Shown: positions 1-6,490 of the stretch, one piece after another | Layout: each line of letters starts with the position of its first letter | Numbering within the stretch: the stretch's first letter is position 1 | Origin: JBMNFI01 sp050949225 | Lineage (GTDB): Bacteria > Bacillota > Dehalobacteriia > UBA4068 | Length of the DNA: 64,000 bases | Direction of reading: 5' to 3' | NCBI GenBank assembly: GCA_050949225.1 | Contig: JBMNFI010000001.1 | Span: forward strand, 682,001-746,000 | Program-made: the position numbers and the translations under genes | The notes under the pieces: model-generated | Told to the model about the DNA's origin: nothing | What the model saw: the letters and a program-made list of their open reading frames with translations, nothing else | Database searches by the model: none

Positions 1-419
1 TCTTCATAAAAACTACCGATTTGTTTTTTTTCTTGCTCTGTTAATTCTTCATCCCGTGCTACTTTTTTATTCAAAGTAATTGAGTAATCCGCCAATTGAT
101 TGAAATATTTCTCTGTTCTAATCAAAGCTGTCTGATCTAAAGGCAAACCATTTAAATTATTTTGGGCATTTTCCGCCTCACTGCTAATCTGGGACAAAAG
201 CGCCAAACTTTGCTCTTTACCGGCAATTTGTGCCTTAGCCAGAGCAAAATTAAGATTTTCAATGCTATTGTACATATTATAAAAAGCGTTTTGATATTGG
301 TTTTCTAAAAGAGCAGCTGTTTGCCTATTACTTTGAAACTGCGTACCGCCCCATAAAGCAGTAACAAAAACTGCCACAGCTAAAACGATCATCCAAGCTT
401 TCCAAGTCCTTTTTTTCAC
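1..419 (-). CDS. ypeB: YpeB, spore germination/cortex protein (N-terminal part, cut by window edge)
   Basis: The reading frame is open from about 425 to the window edge, so only about 139 N-terminal residues are present. It has a short basic start, one hydrophobic segment at about residues 8-24 (signal anchor), and then a helical, Gln/Asn/Leu-rich extracytoplasmic region as in YpeB N-termini. YpeB stabilises and localises the cortex-lytic enzyme SleB in the spore, and sleB lies 12 bases upstream in the transcription direction. I chose the GTG at 417-419 because an AAGGGG ribosome site sits 8 bases before it; GTG at 426-428 and ATG at 423-425 are alternatives. Identification rests on the sleB-ypeB pairing and the protein architecture. 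The C-terminal PepSY domains lie outside the window. Confidence 0.87.
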   Translation of the reverse strand, partial: MKKRTWKAWMIVLAVAVFVTALWGGTQFQSNRQTAALLENQYQNAFYNMYNSIENLNFALAKAQIAGKEQSLALLSQISSEAENAQNNLNGLPLDQTALIRTEKYFNQLADYSITLNKKVARDEELTEQEKKQIGSFYE

Positions 420-431
420 TATCATCACCCC

Positions 432-1136
432 TTAAATACCAAATACATGCTTGCCATATTGCACAACAATCTTGCGTGTCCAAATCCAGGCACTAGTGGC
501 GGTTTGTGGATTCCAAAAATATAAACAACCATATGTGGGATCATGCCCGGCCACAGCCTCTCTGGCGGCCCTCATACTATCACTGTTAGCGCTGCTGTTA
601 AAGCGACCATTGGCAACAGATTCTAGAGCTAAACTCTGATAAATCACGCCACTTAAGGTATTAGGAAAATCCGAACTGTTAATTCTATTGAGAAGAACTG
701 ATCCCACAGCAACTTTACCAATATAAGGTTCTCCCTCCGCTTCGGCATGAATAGCTCGTGCCAGCAGTGTCACATCGTCATTATTGTATGATCCGTAAGA
801 AGAACCGGAAACATATTTCATCAATCCCAAAGCTTTAAAGGTAGCATTACCGACAACCCCATCAGCGGTCAAACTATTCTTCTTTTGAAAACTAATAACG
901 GCACTCCTGGTTCTGCTGCCAAAAACCCCATCGACAGAACCATTATAATAACCCCATTGCTTAAGCTTTTGTTGAACTTCCCGGACTGCCTGTCCTTGAT
1001 TTCCGCTTTTAAGAGTCAACACTTCTACGCTTTGTGTATGGTTGACAATCAAAGAGCTGCCAAAACCGATAATACAAAACAAAACGACCAATCCTATCAA
1101 AAAGCGTAAATGTTTTTTATTTTGTCCACAAGACAT
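432..1136 (-). CDS. sleB: SleB, spore cortex-lytic enzyme
   Basis: This 234-residue secreted hydrolase degrades spore cortex peptidoglycan (muramic-lactam-specific lytic transglycosylase) during germination. Residues about 12-31 form an uncleaved-looking signal or membrane segment. Residues about 40-105 are a peptidoglycan-binding domain (LKSGNQGQAVREVQQKL, then DGVFGSRTRSAVISFQ). Residues about 122-234 are the Hydrolase_2 catalytic domain, with the AIHAEAEGEPYIGKVAVG motif carrying the catalytic Glu and the family signature GCLYFWNP near the end. Start ATG at 1134-1136 follows an AGGAGG site. Length and domain order are normal for SleB. It forms a two-gene unit with ypeB, which marks the organism as a spore former. 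Confidence 0.95.
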   Translation of the reverse strand: MSCGQNKKHLRFLIGLVVLFCIIGFGSSLIVNHTQSVEVLTLKSGNQGQAVREVQQKLKQWGYYNGSVDGVFGSRTRSAVISFQKKNSLTADGVVGNATFKALGLMKYVSGSSYGSYNNDDVTLLARAIHAEAEGEPYIGKVAVGSVLLNRINSSDFPNTLSGVIYQSLALESVANGRFNSSANSDSMRAAREAVAGHDPTYGCLYFWNPQTATSAWIWTRKIVVQYGKHVFGI

Positions 1137-1223
1137 AATAAGCCTCCTCGTTGTCCTTATTTATGGTTAATTTTATTATTCCTGGAAAATTACAGCATTA
1201 TACTAAAAAATCGTAAATATATC

Positions 1224-1252
1224 TTGATAAAATGTAGTATCTGTGTTAATAT
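1224..1252 (+). promoter_or_regulatory. Consensus sigma-A type promoter for the tRNA genes
   Basis: A TTGATA -35 box at 1224-1229 and a TAATAT -10 box at 1247-1252 are separated by exactly 17 bases. The first base of tRNA-Cys follows 11 bases after the -10 box, as expected for a stable-RNA promoter with a very short leader. Confidence 0.85.
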
Positions 1253-1263
1253 ATCTATGCTGA

Positions 1264-1337
1264 GGCGCCATAGCCAAGTGGTAAGGCAGAGGACTGCAAA
1301 TCCTTTATCCCCAGTTCAAATCTGGGTGGCGCCTCCA
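1264..1337 (+). tRNA. tRNA-Cys (anticodon GCA)
   Basis: The 7-bp acceptor stem GGCGCCA (1264-1270) pairs with TGGCGCC (1327-1333). The discriminator base is T (U73), the known identity base of tRNA-Cys, and CCA is encoded at 1335-1337. The anticodon loop reads CTGCAAA, and the T loop has TTCAAAT. All four arms can be drawn by eye. Confidence 0.97.
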
Positions 1338-1347
1338 GTTTTTTTAT

Positions 1348-1434
1348 GCCGGAGTGGCGGAACAGGCAGACGCACAGGACTTAAAATCCTGCGATAGCAA
1401 TATCGTACCGGTTCGATTCCGGTCTCCGGCACCA
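1348..1434 (+). tRNA. tRNA-Leu (anticodon TAA)
   Basis: This is an 87-nt class II tRNA with a long variable arm. Acceptor stem GCCGGAG (1348-1354) pairs with CTCCGGC (1424-1430), followed by discriminator A and an encoded CCA. The anticodon loop reads CTTAAAA, giving UAA, which decodes TTA and TTG. The variable arm is GCGATAGCAATATCGT and the T loop has GTTCGATTC. It lies 10 bases after tRNA-Cys and is probably cotranscribed with it. Confidence 0.97.
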
Positions 1435-1451
1435 CATGAAAACCCCTGTAT

Positions 1452-1488
1452 AACCTCTATTGATCTTTGATTAATAGGGGTTATTTTT
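1452..1488 (+). terminator. Rho-independent terminator of the tRNA unit
   Basis: A 10-bp stem (1452-1461 with 1473-1482, one G-U pair) closes an 11-base loop and is followed by ATTTTTAT. It lies 17 bases after tRNA-Leu. Confidence 0.8.
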
Positions 1489-1563
1489 ATGTTTTTGCAC
1501 AAGTTTAAAATACAGAATCGATCGGTATCGAGCGTATTAAGTGTTGCACACCTCCTAAAAACA

Positions 1564-1593
1564 AACAAAAAAAGAGGGCCTAAGCCCCCTCTT
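1564..1593 (-). terminator. Terminator ending the lipoprotein/protease locus
   Basis: Read on the minus strand, AAGAGGG (1587-1593) pairs with CCCTCTT (1572-1578) across an 8-base loop and is followed by a run of T. The stop codon of the small remnant frame (1580-1582) lies in the loop. A similar but weaker A-run and GAGG...CCTC arrangement occurs at about 5620-5645. Confidence 0.75.
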
Positions 1594-1693
1594 GATTAAT
1601 CTTCTCCCACTCCTTGATAATCATTCTCTCCACATAGTCCGGCGGGGTACGCTTGCCAGTTCCCCAATCTGCCCGTATTCTTAAATGGACAGC
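1580..1693 (-). pseudogene. 37-codon remnant downstream of the lipoprotein gene, family not recognised
   Basis: Between an in-frame TAG at 1694-1696 and a TAG at 1580-1582 there are 37 open codons. They include the readable stretch RADWGTGKRTPPDYVERM followed by IIKEWEKINQEGA. It has no good start codon and no ribosome site, so I read it as the C-terminal end of a lost gene. The sequence TCTGCCCGTA at 1668-1677 within it is the left breakpoint of the tandem duplication described for this locus. I do not recognise the protein family. Confidence 0.4.
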
Positions 1694-1722
1694 CTAGAAC
1701 ATTAATGACTGTTCGTTTCTAA

Positions 1723-2259
1723 TTAATTTGTACTATTCTCCGGCAAAGCCTCCGGCGCATATTTAGCCACCAAATTCTGGACGGCTTTTAGTAATTGATC
1801 AGGCATATTGTAATACTTTCCATTACCATTCACCAGTGATGGAGTCGTATGATCATTAGACGTATATGATTCTACTTTTGTGCCGATTTCTCCATATGCC
1901 AGATCACCATAGATATTAAATGCTGTACCATTATTAAAATCTAAATAATAAGATGGCATCCCCGTCAGCTGCTCACCTTCCGATTCGACAATTCTCCAGC
2001 TAGCAAAATCTATCACATTTAGCGCAAACTTAATATCATCTGGATTTGTCACCTCAAAGAGAACTTTTCCTTCATCAAACCCCCACACCGATATTTTCTC
2101 CGTCTCCAAGCTATACCCCGCATACCAAGCATCCTCTGAATTCGGATCATTGGTAGCTCCGTTCTGTGCACCATTTCCACACCCCGCCAATAAGCATACC
2201 CCCAACACACACGATAAACCTATTGCTAATATCTTCGTAAATCTCTGTATTTTTTTCAT
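1723..2259 (-). CDS. Lipoprotein of unknown function, paralogue 1
   Basis: This is a 178-residue exported lipoprotein. The type II signal peptide has a basic start (MKKIQRF), a hydrophobic core, and a lipobox LLAGC with the lipidated Cys at about residue 27. The mature part opens with a Gly/Asn-rich linker and continues as a small domain shared with the gene at 3379-3939 (AWYAGYSLETEKISVW; YLDFNNGTAFNIYGD.AYG; LLKAVQNLVAKYAPEALPENS). The ATG at 2257-2259 follows GAGG by 8 bases. It lies downstream of a truncated PepSY-caspase gene. I do not recognise the domain; because it recurs beside the protease-like gene, an inhibitor, anchor or substrate role is an inference only. Confidence 0.85.
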   Translation of the reverse strand: MKKIQRFTKILAIGLSCVLGVCLLAGCGNGAQNGATNDPNSEDAWYAGYSLETEKISVWGFDEGKVLFEVTNPDDIKFALNVIDFASWRIVESEGEQLTGMPSYYLDFNNGTAFNIYGDLAYGEIGTKVESYTSNDHTTPSLVNGNGKYYNMPDQLLKAVQNLVAKYAPEALPENSTN

Positions 2260-2301
2260 TCACGTATCCTCTCTGATTATCCTCGTCTACATTAAGTGTA
2301 G

Positions 2302-2342
2302 TATATCATGGCCAGCTGCACTAGACAACTGACCATGATATA
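2302..2342 (-). other. Long stable hairpin between truncated protease gene and lipoprotein gene 1
   Basis: Bases 2302-2318 and 2326-2342 pair over 17 bp with two G-U pairs around a 7-base loop. No T run follows on the minus strand, so it is not a typical terminator. It lies 42 bases upstream of the lipoprotein start in the transcript leader, so an mRNA-stabilising or processing element is possible. Confidence 0.6.
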
Positions 2343-2393
2343 TATTCAGTATCAATAAATACTATCTTACCTTAATATACTATACTAACATGC

Positions 2394-3308
2394 TTAAACA
2401 TTCCCGTAATATGTCGAATGACCTGTAAAACGAGGATGCCCTACAGCTGACTTATCAGTGGCATCATCCCAGCCACACTTCATCGCCCATTGAATGGGAC
2501 AACCACCAACATAATACCAAAAATAATAATTAAAGCTATTCGATGTAGCAAAAGTACCTGTATCACTCCAACCAACAAAGGCTTTATTTGTAGAGGTAGT
2601 ATAAATCTTAAAAGCATTGGACCATGTAGCATTTTTGGCTGTAGAGCACGCATCTAAAACCACAAATTTCCAATTACCCTCTACCGCACTAGATTCCATT
2701 GTCGTCCAGTTGCCATTATATACATCACCTATATCATGATAAGAACCGTGGCCGCAAAAATAGAATCCATATGCATCCGCTCTATCCTGCACAAAGGTCT
2801 TTATTTTTGGAAACATCTGTGCAGGCAATATTTGACTCATCAAAACTGGACTATACCCTCTGAGGATGAATTTGTTTGCAGCCCTGTTCGAACAGGTCAC
2901 AGTGACACTTCTAACATTAGATCCAAAACTCCCTGCTGAATCACTAACTTCATCTCCACCAGTCACTTCTCCCGTCACCGCGTCCACATAAATAAAATAA
3001 TACCCCTCATTAAGGCTTATTTTATAAGACAACCGCACAAAATCAGCTATTTCATAGCTCTCCTCAGACCAGAAAAAATTAGGACGGTAATATACCAGCT
3101 CTACACCATCCACCTTGCCATCAAGTTTCTCAATCTGTTCCGCGGCACTCTTCAAAGCCTCTTCTTCACTTATTTCCGCTTTCAGTGTATTAACTGGCTT
3201 ATTAAAGCGAGTAATATATCCGATGCTGCCATCGCCGCGATACAGCAGGATATTTACAACTTCATGAGGATTCTCTAACCCATTTTCCAAAACACGTACA
3301 TAGCTCAC
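2394..3308 (-). CDS. Truncated PepSY plus caspase-fold protein (lacks signal peptide and N-terminal domain)
   Basis: This 304-residue paralogue corresponds to the C-terminal two thirds of the gene at 3969-5399. It keeps a PepSY-like domain (ISEEEALKSA, then YFIYVDAVTGEVTGG) and a caspase/gingipain-like domain with candidate catalytic His187 (FCGHGSY) and Cys221 (VVLDACST). The export signal is missing because a duplication junction at 3328-3337 replaced the front of the gene; the frame is open back only to a TAG at 3354-3356. The first ATG (3306-3308) has no clear ribosome site. Either it is a decaying copy or it serves as a silent cassette or cytoplasmic form. The long open frame despite divergence argues against a freshly dead gene. 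Confidence 0.65.
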   Translation of the reverse strand: MSYVRVLENGLENPHEVVNILLYRGDGSIGYITRFNKPVNTLKAEISEEEALKSAAEQIEKLDGKVDGVELVYYRPNFFWSEESYEIADFVRLSYKISLNEGYYFIYVDAVTGEVTGGDEVSDSAGSFGSNVRSVTVTCSNRAANKFILRGYSPVLMSQILPAQMFPKIKTFVQDRADAYGFYFCGHGSYHDIGDVYNGNWTTMESSAVEGNWKFVVLDACSTAKNATWSNAFKIYTTSTNKAFVGWSDTGTFATSNSFNYYFWYYVGGCPIQWAMKCGWDDATDKSAVGHPRFTGHSTYYGNV

Positions 3309-3327
3309 ATCGCAAAGATTCGCATCT

Positions 3328-4930
3328 TCTGCCCGTATTCTTAAATGGACAGTCTAGGACATTAAAGACCGGATCTAATTAGTTTGCACTATTCTCCGGC
3401 AAGGCCTCCGGCGCATATTTAGCCACCAAATCCTGAACAGCTTTCAATAAGCCGTCCGGCATCTCGTAATACCCTGGTAAAGCATCATCAACATATTGAC
3501 TGATATCATTATCATCACTTTGTCCGCTCACTATCTTTTTCCCAATAGACCCATACGCATAAGTGTCATACAGATCAAAAGCAGTGCCATTATTCAGATC
3601 TACAAAATAGTACGGTATTCCAGCCGCTTGTGCTTTCTTTTCTACCATTGTCCAACTGGTAAAATCTATCGCATTAACCACACTCTTAATTTCATCTACA
3701 TCTGTAATCTCTACAATTGGCTCCAAGCTACCTCCTTGAGGTCCTGGTGGATAGTGGGCCCAGATAGAGATCTTTTCCGTCTCCAAGCTATACTCCGCAT
3801 ACCAAGCCCCTTTTTGACCTGCCTTGTTATTAGCCTCACCCGTCTGTCCACTCACATTACACCCAGAAAGCAGGCAAATCCCCATGAAACACGATAAACT
3901 TACTGTTAATATTCTAATAAAAACTCTATTTTTTCTCATCTAGCATCCTCCCTGTTTATTTATCTAATTCATACATTTCCATAATATGATGCATCACCCG
4001 TAAAACGAGGGTATGCAGTAAAGTATCTATAACCCGTCCTGTCCCACCCAGTCTTCATCGCCCATTGAATAGAGCAACCACCAACCAAGGGCCAAAACTC
4101 TTCATTGAATTCTTTTAATGTGCCCACTGCTACTCGTGAGCTCCAACCAACAAATGCTTTATTTATAGAAGTGGAGTAAATCTTGAAAGCATTTGACCAA
4201 GTAGCATCTGCAGCTGAAGAGCAAGAATCTAAAACTACAAACTTCCAATTGCCCGTTACCTCACTAGAGTACATTAACGCAAAGTCGCCATTACTATTCT
4301 TAACATCACCAATGTTATTATACGAACCGTGACCTATATAATAAAAACCATATGCATCTGGCCTATTTTGAAGCTTTACAAATGCCTTTATCTTATCAAT
4401 ATACGGACTACCAGATATTGTGCTCATCAAAACTGGACTGTATCCCCTGAGAATAAATTTATTAGCTGCCCTATTAGCACAAACAGGGCCGTTATTATTA
4501 TAAAAAATGCTGGACCCGAAACAGCCTGCCGAATCAGCAGCCATGTCCCCACCAGTCACTTCTCCCGTCACTGCGTCCACATAAATAAAATAGAACCCCT
4601 CATTAAGGCTTATTCTATAAGACAACCGTACAAACTTAGATGTTTCGTAACTCTCCTCTTCCCAGAAAAAATTCGGTTTATAATAAACCAACTCCACACC
4701 ATCCACTTTACCTTCTAGTTTTTCTATCTGTTCCTGCGCACTTTTCAAAGCCTCTTCTTCACTTATTTCCGCTTTCAAAGTATTGACGGACTCATCAAAG
4801 CGGTGAATAAACCCAATACTACCATCCCCACGATACAGTAAAATATTAACAGCTTCATAGGGATTTTCTAACCCATTTTCCAAAATACGCACATACCTCG
4901 CATCGCAAAGATTCGCATCTTCTGCCCGTA
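3328..4930. repeat. Tandem duplication, right copy (about 1.6 kb)
   Basis: This second unit starts at TCTGCCCGTATTC (3328-3340), contains lipoprotein gene 2 and the C-terminal part of the full-length protease-like gene, and ends at the matching TCTGCCCGTA at 4921-4930 inside that gene. Bases 3321-3337 equal 4914-4930 (CGCATCTTCTGCCCGTA), after which the two sequences part. This is what unequal exchange between the 10-base direct repeats at 1668-1677 and inside the intact gene would produce. Confidence 0.85.
3379..3939 (-). CDS. Lipoprotein of unknown function, paralogue 2
   Basis: This is a 186-residue lipoprotein with signal peptide MRKNRVFIRI, a hydrophobic core and lipobox LLSGC (Cys at about residue 27). 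The mature domain matches the protein at 1723-2259 (AWYAEYSLETEKISIW; VDLNNGTAFDLYD; LLKAVQDLVAKYAPEALPENS) but has an 8-residue net insertion around a Pro/Gly-rich loop (HYPPGPQGG). The ATG follows GGAGG in the leader. It starts 29 bases after the stop of the full-length PepSY-caspase gene, so the two are very likely cotranscribed. Function unknown. The predicted place of action is the outer face of the cytoplasmic membrane, where the protease-like partner would also be. Confidence 0.87.
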   Translation of the reverse strand: MRKNRVFIRILTVSLSCFMGICLLSGCNVSGQTGEANNKAGQKGAWYAEYSLETEKISIWAHYPPGPQGGSLEPIVEITDVDEIKSVVNAIDFTSWTMVEKKAQAAGIPYYFVDLNNGTAFDLYDTYAYGSIGKKIVSGQSDDNDISQYVDDALPGYYEMPDGLLKAVQDLVAKYAPEALPENSAN

Positions 4931-5399
4931 CATACTCCAGTTTGTAATCATCGCTTAAACCTAATTGTTGCTTAACTTTCTCCGCCATCGCAAAATAATC
5001 CTCCTTGGTCGTTTTACACTCAGCCTCTAGATTATCTTCGATGTATCTACTGATTGTCATGATCTGATCTTTTTCATTCAGCGCTACATAATTGTGATCA
5101 TCGACCTTGAACTTCTTATATGTAATGCCTGCCGCTGAATCCTCAACCACCTCAATTGTATTAAACTTGTTGGCATTAACACCCAAAACCGATAAACTCT
5201 CGACCTGCTTGTCTGTCAAAACACCAGTACTTTTAGCCGCATAGGTATCTACCACCTTCTCAAGCCACAAATCATCTGACGCCGGCTCCGCCGTCTTCAA
5301 CACACTATCCAAATTTACACTACTGCTCTCTTTATCCCCTGATCCTACCAGCGCAACCGCCGCTATCACTAATACTACAACCATCAAAAACACTAACAA
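3969..5399 (-). CDS. Exported PepSY plus caspase-fold (cysteine peptidase-like) protein with amber codon near its start
   Basis: As drawn from TTG at 5397-5399 it has 476 residues: an N-terminal hydrophobic segment, a region of about 130 residues with PepSY-like character, a second PepSY-like domain ending in YFIYVDAVTGEVTGG near residue 275, and a C-terminal caspase/gingipain-like domain with candidate dyad His357 (YIGHGSY) and Cys393 (VVLDSCSS). The best start is upstream: ATG at 5409-5411 with a GGGAGG site 8 bases before it, reading M-K-K and then an in-frame TAG (5400-5402) before LLVFLMVVV. So the gene is disrupted at codon 4, uses a weak TTG or an internal ATG, or is read through. Peptidase activity is inferred from motifs and not demonstrated. 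Confidence 0.75.
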   Translation of the reverse strand: MLVFLMVVVLVIAAVALVGSGDKESSSVNLDSVLKTAEPASDDLWLEKVVDTYAAKSTGVLTDKQVESLSVLGVNANKFNTIEVVEDSAAGITYKKFKVDDHNYVALNEKDQIMTISRYIEDNLEAECKTTKEDYFAMAEKVKQQLGLSDDYKLEYVRAEDANLCDARYVRILENGLENPYEAVNILLYRGDGSIGFIHRFDESVNTLKAEISEEEALKSAQEQIEKLEGKVDGVELVYYKPNFFWEEESYETSKFVRLSYRISLNEGFYFIYVDAVTGEVTGGDMAADSAGCFGSSIFYNNNGPVCANRAANKFILRGYSPVLMSTISGSPYIDKIKAFVKLQNRPDAYGFYYIGHGSYNNIGDVKNSNGDFALMYSSEVTGNWKFVVLDSCSSAADATWSNAFKIYSTSINKAFVGWSSRVAVGTLKEFNEEFWPLVGGCSIQWAMKTGWDRTGYRYFTAYPRFTGDASYYGNV

Positions 5400-5545
5400 C
5401 TACTTTTTCATACATACTGCCTCCCTAAAATATTTATTAATAAACTTTGTGCTTAATAAATATGTCTTTTAATCTATACTCACTGGACTCACTGGTAAAT
5501 TATGTATTATTTTCTACATTATTTATTAAAATCCCTTTACCTATA

Positions 5546-5566
5546 TTACGACATATTGTGACATAT
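5546..5566 (-). promoter_or_regulatory. Possible operator: two ATATGTC-type half-sites upstream of the protease-like gene
   Basis: On the minus strand the motif ATATGTCxxAA occurs twice, 10 bases (one helical turn) apart, about 135 bases upstream of the ATG at 5409-5411. The TGTC core resembles Spo0A boxes only loosely. This is a positional guess from repeat spacing. Confidence 0.25.
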
Positions 5567-5686
5567 TTAATAAATTATCTAGGTAGGTGGAGTAAAATTC
5601 CTAAATAAAATAAGCAACAAAAAAAGAGGACGCAAAACCCCTCAAGGAAACCCATAATGATTACTGGCTTAATTTAAAGGAATCTT

Positions 5687-5726
5687 TGTCATCAATACCG
5701 AAATAATGTCATCAATACCGAAATAA
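5687..5726. repeat. Perfect 20-base tandem repeat, two copies
   Basis: TGTCATCAATACCGAAATAA occurs at 5687-5706 and again, directly abutting, at 5707-5726. It lies about 43 bases upstream of the isochorismatase-family start, close to where its promoter should be. Confidence 0.95.
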
Positions 5727-5769
5727 ATTATAGTTACAGTGACAATATAACTTGAGAGTGGGGATTGTT

Positions 5770-6312
5770 TTGAGAATTATACAAAAAGATACAGCGGCCT
5801 TAATGGTTGATATTCAGGAAAGACTACTGCCGGCGGTAGATTGCGCCGAGCAAACTTTAGACTCGGCCATACGCTTGATAAAAGGACTTGACATTCTGCA
5901 AATTCCACTAATCCCGATACGCCAGTATCCACAAGGGCTGGGGGATTTCCCGCCTGAACTGTGGGAAGTTTTAAAGGGACTTCAACCACTGGACAAAACA
6001 ACCTTCAGTGCTTGGGAAGAACCAAAAATCGCAGAAAAAATCCGCTCCCTTGACAAAAAAAATCTGCTCGTGTTTGGTATGGAAGCACATGTATGCGTAC
6101 AGCAAACTGTGATCGACCTTCTAAGCGAGGGTTTTAGCGTAGTGGTAATTGTTGATTGCATAACTTCTCGCTGTTTCCACGATAAAAAAATTGCTCTGCG
6201 TCGCCTGGAACAAGAGGGCGCACTTTTAGCAACCAGTGAATCGATTCTCTTTGAATTACTGCGAAAATCAGGTACAGAGACCTTTAAAAAAATTTCTACC
6301 TTAGTGAAATAA
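5770..6312 (+). CDS. Isochorismatase-family cysteine hydrolase
   Basis: This is the only protein gene on the plus strand in the window. The product has 180 residues and the cysteine-hydrolase fold of isochorismatase/nicotinamidase enzymes. The expected catalytic triad is visible: Asp14 (LMVDIQE), Lys76 (DKTTFSAW) and Cys109 (GMEAHVCVQQT). The frame opens with several non-ATG candidates (TTG 5752, GTG 5758, TTG 5770). I chose TTG 5770 because GTGGGG lies 6 bases upstream and the family starts just before the Asp motif. The substrate cannot be read from sequence; the short YcaC-like form is typical of uncharacterised hydrolases. Its stop codon lies inside a 14-base tandem repeat. Confidence 0.88.
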   Translation: MRIIQKDTAALMVDIQERLLPAVDCAEQTLDSAIRLIKGLDILQIPLIPIRQYPQGLGDFPPELWEVLKGLQPLDKTTFSAWEEPKIAEKIRSLDKKNLLVFGMEAHVCVQQTVIDLLSEGFSVVVIVDCITSRCFHDKKIALRRLEQEGALLATSESILFELLRKSGTETFKKISTLVK

Positions 6313-6330
6313 CAAAAGTGAAATAACAAA
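6303..6330. repeat. 14-base tandem repeat across the hydrolase stop codon
   Basis: AGTGAAATAACAAA occurs at 6303-6316 and again at 6317-6330 without a gap. The first copy contains the TAA stop of the preceding gene, so the duplication leaves the protein unchanged. Confidence 0.9.
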
Positions 6331-6490
6331 CTTTTACAAATATTGAGTGTTGCAATCCCCTCTTTTATGGTAAGCATCGTGGTTGCCATCTATCGGCTTT
6401 AGACGCTCTCCTTAAAGAGGATAAAAACAGGACTCCGCATCATCAACCCAAAGATATTCCCTGTTATTTTCGCCTTTAGCTCACAAGAAA

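Larger units (their letters stand above)
1668..3327. repeat. Tandem duplication, left copy (about 1.66 kb)
   Basis: This unit starts at TCTGCCCGTATTC (1668-1680) and runs through lipoprotein gene 1 and the C-terminal half of the protease-like gene to about 3327. The next unit begins with the same TCTGCCCGTATTC at 3328-3340, and both units then share near-identical sequence over about 90 bases (ATTCTTAAATGGACAG, and further on TATTCTCCGGCAA). The units have diverged in the coding parts, so the duplication is not recent. Confidence 0.85.
5412..5769. other. AT-rich intergenic region with short repeats between divergent genes
   Basis: No gene is visible here. Contents: an 11-bp inverted repeat (5430-5440 with 5453-5463) just before the ribosome site of the protease-like gene; a 9-base tandem repeat ACTCACTGG (5478-5486, 5487-5495); two related 11-mers TTACGACATAT and TTGTGACATAT at 5546-5556 and 5556-5566, spaced 10 bases apart; a weak terminator-like GAGG/CCTC element near 5620-5645; and a 20-base tandem repeat at 5687-5726. 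Promoters for both flanking genes must lie here, but I cannot fix their boxes. Confidence 0.7.

Noticed and set aside
1110..1568. Protein-coding frames across the tRNA region on both strands
   Set aside because: They run through the two tRNA genes and the terminator, have no ribosome sites, and encode nothing recognisable.
5620..5645. Terminator on the minus strand upstream of the protease-like gene
   Set aside because: The GAGG/CCTC stem is only 4 bp with a long loop, and no minus-strand gene ends there. It may be a relic similar to the terminator at 1564-1593.
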